A DNA stretch of 64,000 bases from Planctomycetota bacterium (GTDB lineage: Bacteria; Planctomycetota; PLA2): the NCBI GenBank assembly GCA_021776785.1, contig JAJFFF010000004.1:294516-358515 (forward strand). The letters run 5' to 3'. The notes beneath the pieces were generated by a model that had not been told where the DNA came from, did no database searches, and worked only from the letters and a program-made list of their open reading frames with translations. Position 1 is the stretch's first letter. Every line of letters begins with the position of its first letter. Position numbers and translations under genes: made by a program. This document shows positions 35,971-43,616 of the stretch, in pieces.

Positions 35971-36072
35971 GGCACTCCCTAACGTAAATCTACACGTACC
36001 GTGGGGACCTTCCGCGATTTTTTCACATCGTGACACCGCGTTGGACTTTCGATTCCTGCTACGTTGGCGAGC

Positions 36073-36504
36073 ATGATCGAACTTCGCCATCTCCTGGCGA
36101 CGATTGCGTACAGGCTGCGCGCCGTCGTGGCCGAAACAACGGATGAGTTCGGCTCGTTCGAAGCGGGCTTGGGCACGCGCTCGCCGCGATCGATCGTGCG
36201 ACACATGACCAGTGTGTTGCGCCATGCGCAACGCGTCGTTGGCGACGTCTCTTGGCGCGAGCCGAAAGCACTCGCGTGGCGGGACGAACAAGTACGGTTT
36301 GGCGCGGAATTGCGCGCGCTCGATCAATCGCTCGGCGCGTGGGCACCGAGCGACGACCAACATCTGCGGTTGCTCCAAGGTCCGCTTGCGGACGTGCTCA
36401 CGCACGTGGGCCAGGTCGCCATGCTCCGCCGGCTGTTTGGCTCTCCGGTTCCCGGCGAAAATTTCATGGCCGCGACGATCATGGCCGGCCAGCTCTTGGA
36501 CTGA
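36073..36504 (+). CDS. DinB-like four-helix protein
   Basis: 143 residues from ATG 36073 (a TTG at 36064 is also in frame). It is helical with the DinB/YfiT pattern: SPRSIVRHMTSVLRHAQ in helix 2 and DVLTHVGQVAMLRRLFG in the last helix, where His residues bind a metal in the family. The role of such proteins is often in thiol transfer or damage response, but no specific reaction can be assigned. It is followed four bases later by the kinase-fold gene, probably cotranscribed. Confidence 0.65.
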   Translation: MIELRHLLATIAYRLRAVVAETTDEFGSFEAGLGTRSPRSIVRHMTSVLRHAQRVVGDVSWREPKALAWRDEQVRFGAELRALDQSLGAWAPSDDQHLRLLQGPLADVLTHVGQVAMLRRLFGSPVPGENFMAATIMAGQLLD

Positions 36505-36508
36505 AACG

Positions 36509-37423
36509 ATGGATGCGACCGCGCTGACAAGCTACGCCGCCGATCTACTCGGCGAGCCGCTCGCCCTTGTGATCGCTTTGAATCCGACGGAACGACGCAC
36601 GAACGTGTTGCGCTGTCGCACGCCGGACCGGACCGTGATCGTGAAGCAGGCCAACGACCCACGCGAACACGACGCGCTGATGCAGCTCGCGGGAACGGGG
36701 ATCGCACCGGGCTTGCTCGCGGCGGATGCGGCGCATCACGTCGTGGTGATGGAGGATCTGCCCGGCGTTACGCTCCACGACGTGCTCCAGGGAGCCGATG
36801 CGGCCGCCGCCGAAGCAGCGGTGCTGGAGTTTGCAAGCGTGTTCGCCGCGCTGCATCGTCGAACGTCGCGGGCGGGCATGGCGCAGCATGTGGATGCATC
36901 CCGCATCGGCAGGCTTTGGGGGATGGAAGCGACCGGCGGAGTCGAGATCGCTGTCAACGCGCTCACGCAGATGGACGTCGGGCCGGACGGGTGCATGATC
37001 TTTGAGAACGGCGCGCGTCTCTTCGACTTCGAACTCGCCGAAGACGGGGCCTCGCTCACCGACATCGTCATGTGGCGCATGGGTTTTCCGAATTGCGGTG
37101 TGGCGGCCGGAGTGTTTCCGGACGCGTTGCTACGACGGATGGAGAATGCGTACGGTGCGATCGACGCGGACGAATATGGGCGCGCGTATTCGTTTCGCCT
37201 GCTGCAACGATTGGAGCGATACGACGAGTGGAAGGTGCAGGAAGAGGACTGGATGTGGGGTCCCGCGTCGGGCCGACAGCGCCTGTTGTGGATGCTGCGG
37301 CAATGCCCAGAAGCGGCGCCGTTCGCGCGCGAGTTTCGCGAGCTGCACGAACGACTGCGTGCGACTTGGCCGGCGACGCCAGACACGATGCCGCTGTTTC
37401 CGGCGTTCACCTCCGACGCGTAG
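36509..37423 (+). CDS. Aminoglycoside phosphotransferase-like kinase-fold protein
   Basis: 304 residues, probably a divergent APH/choline-kinase-like phosphotransferase. ATP-side features are the Lys in TVIVKQAND and HVVVMEDLPGVTLHDVL. The catalytic loop is atypical: QMDVGPDGCMIF where families have HGDLHPGNIL, keeping the Asp but losing His and Asn. The metal-binding motif is FDFELAEDG. The loop changes may mean altered or lost catalysis. The long frame from 36212 is not coding because it overlaps the DinB gene. Substrate unknown. Confidence 0.7.
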   Translation: MDATALTSYAADLLGEPLALVIALNPTERRTNVLRCRTPDRTVIVKQANDPREHDALMQLAGTGIAPGLLAADAAHHVVVMEDLPGVTLHDVLQGADAAAAEAAVLEFASVFAALHRRTSRAGMAQHVDASRIGRLWGMEATGGVEIAVNALTQMDVGPDGCMIFENGARLFDFELAEDGASLTDIVMWRMGFPNCGVAAGVFPDALLRRMENAYGAIDADEYGRAYSFRLLQRLERYDEWKVQEEDWMWGPASGRQRLLWMLRQCPEAAPFAREFRELHERLRATWPATPDTMPLFPAFTSDA

Positions 37424-37450
37424 GTCGTTGGCTTGCGCGGCCGCGAGTCC

Positions 37451-37912
37451 TCACTCCGGCGGCAATTCGTAGATTCCGCCGGAACCATCGACCAACCGTT
37501 TTTGGCGCACAAGCTCGTCCCACACCTCTTGCGGGTACTGGTCCGGCGCCGCCACGCCGATGATGCTCGACTGTCGCCCCGCGCTCATCGCCCCGCCACC
37601 GGCCGAAGACTCCGAGTCGAGCCGCACGATCTTGAGCCGTTTGCGAAAGGCCTTCAGCGCGCGCTTCAACACTTCGCGATCGACCTTGGGCAGGGTTCGT
37701 TCACCCGACATCCAGCCGTGAACGATCGCGGCAAGTGCCTCATCGTCACGTTCGTCAATCGCAACGAAGAGCTCGATGTCATCTTCCTCACGCGAGGCGG
37801 CCCACGCACGCTCCGCCTCGGCCCATGCCTTGTCCGGATCGCTCCCATGCCGGATCTCGGCCAAAACATCCCTAAGAATTCGACTAAGAAGGTCGAACTT
37901 CGGCTCGATCAT
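37451..37912 (-). CDS. Unknown small acidic protein
   Basis: 153 residues, soluble, charged, with a helical first half (SRILRDVLAEIRHGSDPDKAWAEA, shown in part) and a Gly/Ser linker before a short C-terminal helix ending ELPPE. No signal peptide or known motif. It faces the kinase-fold gene tail to tail. Function not assigned. Confidence 0.55.
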   Translation of the reverse strand: MIEPKFDLLSRILRDVLAEIRHGSDPDKAWAEAERAWAASREEDDIELFVAIDERDDEALAAIVHGWMSGERTLPKVDREVLKRALKAFRKRLKIVRLDSESSAGGGAMSAGRQSSIIGVAAPDQYPQEVWDELVRQKRLVDGSGGIYELPPE

Positions 37913-38020
37913 GACTCCATCGTAGCGCCGCGGGCGCGAACGGGCGCCGCCGCTCGAGTACCGCTTTCGATTTTTCTTGCAGTCGGCACGCCGTCGGTGG
38001 GCTTGTATAGCTGAACGATC

Positions 38021-41000
38021 ATGCCGAGCCCCCCGCCGTCACCCCAAGACTCAAAACGCCTCGTCGAGCACGCCGCGTTCTTGCGTGGGCTCGCACGCAG
38101 CCTCGTTCACAGCGATGACCAAGCAGACGATGTCGTTCAGGCGACCCATTTGGCGGCGCTGCAACATCCGCCTCAAACCGAGTCCAACCTGCGCGGTTGG
38201 CTGGCGACCGTTGCGCGGCACTTCGCGTTTCGATCCCACCGCACGGCGAAGCGGCGAGATCGAAGAGAGATGGCGAGTACGCCGCCGGGTCCCTTGCCGT
38301 CGCCGGCCGATGTCGCCGCGCGCGCGGAGCTGCAGCGCAAGATCGCTAACGCCGTGGACGCACTCCAAGAGCCCTATCGCTCCGTGATCATCCACCGCTA
38401 TTTTGACGATCTAACACCCACGGCTATCGCCGCCAAGAGCGGGATACCGCTCAAGACCGTGACGTCGCGTCTGTACCGAGCGCTTGCACATCTGCGTGCC
38501 CAACTCGACGCCGAACACGGGGGCGATCGCAAGGCGTGGTCCGTGCTGATTTTGCCCATCGCACACACTGCCACCACCGCTCCCGCCATAGCCACGTCAA
38601 CGTGGACTAGCCTCCTGGGGTTCACCATGAAAAAAACTCTCATTCTCGTGGTCGGCGCCGCTATCACCGTTTTGTTTCTTTGGTCCAACCACGATCATCG
38701 ACGCTCGTCCGATGAGGATCGCGCGAGCACCAACGTTGCCCATGATGGCACGACGCCGCCGATCCATGTCACCTCGCAAAACGATGCCCCGGCGTCTGAT
38801 TCGGACGCACCGAGCTCCAAAATCCAGTTTGTGGGCCGCGTCGTGAATCCTGATGGTGCGGGCGTGCCCGATGCCCAAGTGTTCTTGCTGTACGTGCGCT
38901 CGACGTCGGGCTTCGCGATGCCGCACGATGTCTTGCGCCGCGAACGGGAGCGGCGCGAGACACCCGTCACGAGAACGGATGCCACCGGCCATTTCACGAT
39001 GACGCGGCCCTACCCAACGCACTCGTGCCTCCGAGTCGTCGCGAAGGGGTACGCGCCCGCGTTTGCCGGGCCCGTAGCACCAGGGACGTCGACGACGATT
39101 ACGGTGCGCGATCAAAATGGCGTTGTTGTTCGCGTTCGGACGTCCGACGGGCGCCCTCTAGCTGGCGCGGACGTTCGAATCGAAACCGCAGCTATGGACT
39201 TGCAACGTCGCGGCGACGCGCGTCAATGCCTTGCGGCGGCACGGACGGGCCTCGATGGAGTCGCTCGCCTCCCCGTTGCTCCAAAACACCGCTTCCTGCT
39301 TGCGATCGATCCTGGTCGTTACGACCTGGGTTACGTTGAGAAAACGTACGACGCGTCAAAGGGCTCCATCGACATCACCGTGCCCGCTGTTCCGACGCGC
39401 TCGGTTCGATTGGTCGACGCGGACTCGGGAGTTGCCCTCGAGGGTGGGTACATCATCATCGGCAGCTCCCGCGGCCCCACGTCGTGGGATCAAGAAATCG
39501 CGCGGCGACGCTTCAAAGCGGACAAGAATGGCGTCGTGCACTATCCGAATCAGGATGGCTACTACGGACGATTCGTGACGGCACCCGGTTATGAGATCCT
39601 ACCGCTTGATCGAAACGTCATGCCGCTGCGGCGCGCGATGCAAGTACGCGGCATCGTGCTTGATCCGTCGGGTCGCCCGGTCGCCAACGCGCCCATCTTT
39701 GTTGCAGGACTCAGCAGCGTGTTCGAGGCGGTTTTCGTAGGGCGTCCCCCGGTGGCCGCGTGGTCCGGTTCCGATGGGCGTTTCGCGTTTGAGCTCAAGT
39801 TGCTCACCGCAGCACACTTCGCCGTGCCGGATCCCGGCACGCGCACGCTCGTCGCACTCCTCCCCCGCCACGCGCCCGCTGTCGCGCACGAAGTCGCGGT
39901 ACGATCCGGCGGCGACATCGCCGTCGAGTTGAGGGCCCGGGCGGCCGCCCGGCTGACGATCAAGCTTCTCGGAAGAAACGGCGCATCGATCGAGGCCCAG
40001 CTGACGCGCTTGCGACTCAAGATTCCCCGCGCCGATTCGTGGTCATCGGTGCAACCGAACACGGGTGTCGATACGCTCTCGCTGGCGACGTCTACGCCAA
40101 ACAAAACGGATGCGCATGGACGCATCGATCTCGCGCCACTCGCTCCCGGCGATTACGAACTTTGGATTCAGCACACGAAGCGTACCGTGTCGCTGAAGGC
40201 CGGGGAACACAAGACGCTTGAGATTCCCTGGGGTTCAGGCGATGCCGTGTACGGACAGATTGTCGATGCGGGCGGAGCCCCCGTTCGCAACATGAACGTC
40301 GGCTTAGGCGGCAAGAGTTCGTGGGTGCTGCAGTCGGACTCCGACGGGCGGTTTCGATTCGATGAAGTGGAGCCCGGCGACTACACGGTGTCCGTCTTTG
40401 GCGCGGGGCACGTGGCGCGCCTGAAAATTCCAGTTGAGCTCAACACAGAGAACACGATTCGCATGGCGCCCGGGCCCGCGCAACTTCGCCTCGCCGTTTC
40501 GGGCCCGGCGATAAAACACGTCGAGTATTCGCTCACGCCGGAACAGGGCATAGGTGTTCCCGCTTCGGGCGGTTGGCGGCGCCTCGAACCCGACGGCCGC
40601 ACAGGCCGTGTTGTGCCGCCCGGGCCAGGCATTCTCCTCGCTCGCGCGCCGGGTTGGGGCTGGATGGCCGTACCGTACGAAACCGACGCGAACGTCACGA
40701 CCGAAGTTCGTTTCGAGATGATGCGAGCTGGGTCGGGTACGGGCCAAGTCGCCGCTCCCGACCGTCGCGAGCATGTACGGATTCAATTCACGCCGGAATT
40801 GCCGCGCCTTGAAAACGAGCGTGGCGCGCTGCGCGACCGTGCCATTCGTCGGACGTTGGGCCAGACTTCAACAAACGCGAAACCGGATGCCGACGGACGC
40901 TTCGCTGCGACCGATCTGCGCCCGGGCCCCTATCGGGTGCGGCACTTGGTTTGGAACCCGACCGTGCAAGCGTGGAGCGAGATTGGCAGCGCCACGATTC

Positions 41001-41044
41001 ACGTCGAGTCCGGCACGACGACGACAATAGAATTCTTGAGGTGA
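38021..41044 (+). CDS. ECF sigma factor fused through a membrane helix to extracellular beta-sandwich repeats
   Basis: 1007 residues. Residues 10-75 carry sigma region 2 (FLRGLARSLVHSDDQADDVV, LRGWLATVARHFAF) and 100-165 region 4 (RSVIIHRYFDDLTPTAIA then KTVTSRLYRAL). A transmembrane helix spans about 204-222 (LILVVGAAITVLFLW). The remaining 780 residues hold about six carboxypeptidase-regulatory or Ig-like sandwiches (VGRVVNPDGAGVPDAQVFL, GIVLDPSGRPVANAPIFV, GQIVDAGGAPVRNMNVGL). The sigma part stays cytosolic and the sandwiches lie outside, so an extracellular event might free the sigma factor by proteolysis. Fusions like this are known in Planctomycetota. The start ATG at 38021 is the first usable one. 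Confidence 0.9.
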   Translation: MPSPPPSPQDSKRLVEHAAFLRGLARSLVHSDDQADDVVQATHLAALQHPPQTESNLRGWLATVARHFAFRSHRTAKRRDRREMASTPPGPLPSPADVAARAELQRKIANAVDALQEPYRSVIIHRYFDDLTPTAIAAKSGIPLKTVTSRLYRALAHLRAQLDAEHGGDRKAWSVLILPIAHTATTAPAIATSTWTSLLGFTMKKTLILVVGAAITVLFLWSNHDHRRSSDEDRASTNVAHDGTTPPIHVTSQNDAPASDSDAPSSKIQFVGRVVNPDGAGVPDAQVFLLYVRSTSGFAMPHDVLRRERERRETPVTRTDATGHFTMTRPYPTHSCLRVVAKGYAPAFAGPVAPGTSTTITVRDQNGVVVRVRTSDGRPLAGADVRIETAAMDLQRRGDARQCLAAARTGLDGVARLPVAPKHRFLLAIDPGRYDLGYVEKTYDASKGSIDITVPAVPTRSVRLVDADSGVALEGGYIIIGSSRGPTSWDQEIARRRFKADKNGVVHYPNQDGYYGRFVTAPGYEILPLDRNVMPLRRAMQVRGIVLDPSGRPVANAPIFVAGLSSVFEAVFVGRPPVAAWSGSDGRFAFELKLLTAAHFAVPDPGTRTLVALLPRHAPAVAHEVAVRSGGDIAVELRARAAARLTIKLLGRNGASIEAQLTRLRLKIPRADSWSSVQPNTGVDTLSLATSTPNKTDAHGRIDLAPLAPGDYELWIQHTKRTVSLKAGEHKTLEIPWGSGDAVYGQIVDAGGAPVRNMNVGLGGKSSWVLQSDSDGRFRFDEVEPGDYTVSVFGAGHVARLKIPVELNTENTIRMAPGPAQLRLAVSGPAIKHVEYSLTPEQGIGVPASGGWRRLEPDGRTGRVVPPGPGILLARAPGWGWMAVPYETDANVTTEVRFEMMRAGSGTGQVAAPDRREHVRIQFTPELPRLENERGALRDRAIRRTLGQTSTNAKPDADGRFAATDLRPGPYRVRHLVWNPTVQAWSEIGSATIHVESGTTTTIEFLR

Positions 41045-41109
41045 GCTTCCCGCAAACGCTCGGCGATCGATGAAGTCAGCCGCACTCATTTGAGTTACGC
41101 TGCGCGGTG

Positions 41110-42042
41110 ATGCGTCTGCTTCTTTTCGTTCTTGGTTTCGTAGTTTCGGTCGCGCCCGCGGAAGAGGACTTGCTTCCGCAGCGTCTGGCCACGGGATTTC
41201 GTTTTACGGAGGGTCCGGCGGCGGGGCCGGACGGTTCGGTTTACTTCTCCGACATTCCCAACGAGCGCATTCATCGCGTCGATGCGAAGGGACAGGTGTC
41301 GCTCTTTTGCGAGAACTCGGGTCGCGCCAACGGGCTGATGTGGAACGCGAAGGGCGAGCTCGTCGCGTGCGAGGGCGGCACGGGGCGCGTTGTCGCGTGG
41401 TCGGCAGCGGGCAAGCGCTTGCGTGTGCTCGCGGAGCGCTTTGGCGGGAAGCGTTTCAATGCGCCCAACGACTTGGTGATCGACCGCGCCGGCGGCGTCT
41501 ACTTCACCGACCCCGAGTTCGGCCGCGCCGTGAAGAAGCCGCAGGGTACGTTTGCGGTGTACTACATCGCCGCCAAGGGCAGCGTGACGCGCGTCATCGA
41601 GAGCCTCCCCAAACCCAATGGCATCATCTTGTCGCCGGACGAAAAGACGCTCTATGTTGTTTCGAGCGGAAGCGCGACTGTGACCGCGTATCCGGTGCAG
41701 GGCGTCGGTCAGCTAGGCAAGGAGCGCGCGTTCTTTCAACTCCGCCAGCCCGAAGGCATGCAAAACACCGGCGGCGACGGGCTCACGGTGGATACCAACG
41801 GGCGCCTCTACATCACGTCGCGACTGGGCATTCAAGTCGTGTCGGCGACCGGCAAGTTTGTGCGGCTCTTCGAGTTTCCTGAGAAACCTGCCAACGTCAC
41901 GTTTGGCGGTCCCAAGCGACAGACGCTTTACGTGACGGCCCGGACGTCGGTGTACACCTTGCCCGTCGCGGCCACGGGCCATCGGTTTGCACTTGCGCAA
42001 CCGGTCAAGCCCAAGCCTGCGGAAGCGCCCGCAAAAAAATAA
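41110..42042 (+). CDS. SMP-30/gluconolactonase-family propeller, exported
   Basis: 310 residues. A signal peptide ends near APAEE. Six-bladed SMP-30 features: FTEGPAAGPDGSVYFSDI, RANGLMWNAKGEL, FNAPNDLVIDRAGGVYFTDP, KPNGIILSPDEKTLYV. Metal-binding residues of the family (Glu in TEGP, Asn in APND and the Asp of the last blade) are visible. Lactone hydrolysis is the family activity, but substrates vary; a periplasmic sugar-lactone role is plausible. GTG at 41107 is an alternative start. Confidence 0.88.
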   Translation: MRLLLFVLGFVVSVAPAEEDLLPQRLATGFRFTEGPAAGPDGSVYFSDIPNERIHRVDAKGQVSLFCENSGRANGLMWNAKGELVACEGGTGRVVAWSAAGKRLRVLAERFGGKRFNAPNDLVIDRAGGVYFTDPEFGRAVKKPQGTFAVYYIAAKGSVTRVIESLPKPNGIILSPDEKTLYVVSSGSATVTAYPVQGVGQLGKERAFFQLRQPEGMQNTGGDGLTVDTNGRLYITSRLGIQVVSATGKFVRLFEFPEKPANVTFGGPKRQTLYVTARTSVYTLPVAATGHRFALAQPVKPKPAEAPAKK

Positions 42043-42058
42043 GGGTCAAGATTCGGGG

Positions 42059-42086
42059 TTGCGGCTCAAACAAGCCGTCTTATACT
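42059..42086 (+). promoter_or_regulatory. Sigma-70-like promoter upstream of a structured leader
   Basis: TTGCGG and TATACT separated by 16 bases, starting 17 bases after the SMP-30 stop. Predicted transcription start is near 42093, giving a leader of about 210 bases before the ATG at 42304. Confidence 0.5.
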
Positions 42087-42092
42087 CCTCGC

Positions 42093-42303
42093 CATCATGC
42101 TCCTGTTCGCTGTCCATTCCCCTCTTGCGCGGCGCTTCTTGCGTCTGGCGCAAGACGCGTGTCTTCACGACACGCGGGCAGCCCGCGCGACGACGGCGAC
42201 CCCGGCTCGGATGCCGCGCCCGGTCGTTGCGCAACCTTGATGCGGCATTCGTTCGCCCGCATCCAAACATGAACAGAGCCCGACCGGGCTTTTACGAGGA
42301 GTT
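42093..42303 (+). other. Structured 5' leader with several hairpins
   Basis: Noncoding sequence with CTTGCG/CGCAAG, an eight-pair CGCGTGTC-TTCAC-GACACGCG (42156-42176), an overlapping GCGGG/CCCGC alternative, and AGCCC-GACC-GGGCT followed by TTTT (42277-42293), just before the Shine-Dalgarno. The last hairpin looks like an attenuator-type terminator. No known riboswitch class is recognised. Confidence 0.5.
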
Positions 42304-42702
42304 ATGTCGTCCCATGAATTTTCACGCGTGAAGTCACGCGTGTTGAAGCGTTATGCCGAGTTGTTGTTGCGCGCCATCCACCAGTTGGGTGGGCGGGAAC
42401 GCTACGTCGCACTGGTTGAGCTGGAAGACCTGCTTGGTCTGGAGTCCGACTTGATGGTCCACCTTTGCGAGACCCGCCTCTTCGGAGAGGTGCACGTAGC
42501 CGACCGCGTCGCGGCCGATCTCGCGAACGACACCGAGTTTCGCTCGGCTTTGGAGCGCGCGTGGATTCAAGGCTGCTTTGCCACGCCGCATGTTCGGGTG
42601 CGCCCGGAGATCGTCCGGCTCACCGCGAGCGAGCTGCTCGCCGATCAGAGCTCGAGCAAGAAGCGAAAACACAACGCCAAAACCAAAGCCAAACGTGCGT
42701 AG
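42304..42702 (+). CDS. Small basic protein of unknown function
   Basis: 132 residues, start supported by GAGGAG six bases upstream. The first 110 residues are helical (VLKRYAELLLRAIHQLGG, VALVELEDLLGL, RSALERAWIQGCF); the end is a Lys-rich tail (KKRKHNAKTKAKRA) suited to nucleic-acid binding. The long structured leader suggests regulation after transcription starts. No family recognised. Confidence 0.65.
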   Translation: MSSHEFSRVKSRVLKRYAELLLRAIHQLGGRERYVALVELEDLLGLESDLMVHLCETRLFGEVHVADRVAADLANDTEFRSALERAWIQGCFATPHVRVRPEIVRLTASELLADQSSSKKRKHNAKTKAKRA

Positions 42703-42720
42703 ACGTTTCGGGCGGGGGCG

Positions 42721-43059
42721 CTATTGCGCGTCTCCGCCTTCTTTCTTCTTCGGTGCCGCGCTCTGCGGCGTCAGCTCCGCGCACTGAATCATCAACGCTG
42801 ACATCGCGGTTGTGGCGCCTTTCGCGTGACTCTCACCTGCCGCGACGTAAGCGGCGTCCCCCTCGCGCAAGGCATGGCGAACGCCGTCGCCGCCTTCGAT
42901 CCAACCGGTCCCACTCGTCACGACAAAGAGCTGCGCGGGCCCGGCCGGGTGCCGCCCAATCGATCCACCAGCATCAAAGTGCACGGCATGCACACGCACC
43001 GGCCCCTCCCCGATAGCGCCCAGCGAGGAAACAACGCCAACAGACTCGTATCGAAGCAC
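42721..43059 (-). CDS. Cupin-domain protein
   Basis: 112 residues from GTG 43059; the open frame to 43182 adds an unlikely Trp/Gly-rich stretch. It is a single cupin: motif 1 area FDAGGSIGRHPAGPAQLFVV and motif 2 area REGDAAYVAAGESHAKGA. One metal-site His of motif 1 and one of motif 2 are seen. A ligand-binding or small dioxygenase role is possible; not further assigned. Confidence 0.72.
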   Translation of the reverse strand: MLRYESVGVVSSLGAIGEGPVRVHAVHFDAGGSIGRHPAGPAQLFVVTSGTGWIEGGDGVRHALREGDAAYVAAGESHAKGATTAMSALMIQCAELTPQSAAPKKKEGGDAQ

Positions 43060-43181
43060 CGGGGAAGCAAGACCCCGCCGAAAACAAAAAACGTCCAAGC
43101 AGCCCCCCCCTCTCAACCCAAAAAACCAAAACCAGTCCGCGACAGCGAGCCCCGAGCAAGGACCCCACTTCCAGATCCCCA

Positions 43182-43571
43182 AAGGCGGGACCCAAGGCGG
43201 GACCCAAGGCGGGACCAGGACCCAAGGCGGGACCAGGTCTCGCCTTCGGCCGTCGTAACTCTTTTATTTTAAACTACTAAGGGCGACGGGCTGCGGGATT
43301 TTCCACGCAACGGCTGCAGGCTCCTGTCAGGATCTCCGGCGCCGCAAACGCGCCAGAATGCCGCGATTTGCCGATTGGGCGTCGATCACGCATTTTTGAC
43401 AAACTCCTGTCGCCTCGTACCAGCCTGTCACTTTGCGCGAGAAATCCCGCAGACGATCACCGTAATTCACTGTAACTACAAGACTTACAACGACCCAAAC
43501 CGAGAAGTGGTCCCGCCCCGGATTGGTCCCGCCTTGGATTGGGGCACCCCTTGGATTGGGATTTGGGGTGC
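43182..43571. repeat. Inverted-repeat element A (MITE-like) with GGCGGGACC ends
   Basis: Left end: four tandem AAGGCGGGACC units (43182-43237). Right end: their reverse complement, GGTCCCGCC repeats joined by GGATT (43509-43571). Inner arms of about 50 bases also match imperfectly in inverted orientation (43224-43277 against 43467-43518). No gene lies inside. It fits a small non-autonomous element or a large structured intergenic repeat. Confidence 0.55.
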
Positions 43572-43616
43572 TGCGCTGATGCGGGTTCGGGTGGCTTGGG
43601 GTTGGGCGCGTGGGTT

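Noticed and set aside
36212..36508. Upstream extension of the kinase-fold gene
   Set aside because: It overlaps the DinB-like gene and reads as Arg/Ser-rich noise; ATG 36509 fits the domain start.
43182..43237. CRISPR array from tandem AAGGCGGGACC units
   Set aside because: Units are adjacent with no unique spacers, and no cas gene is near.
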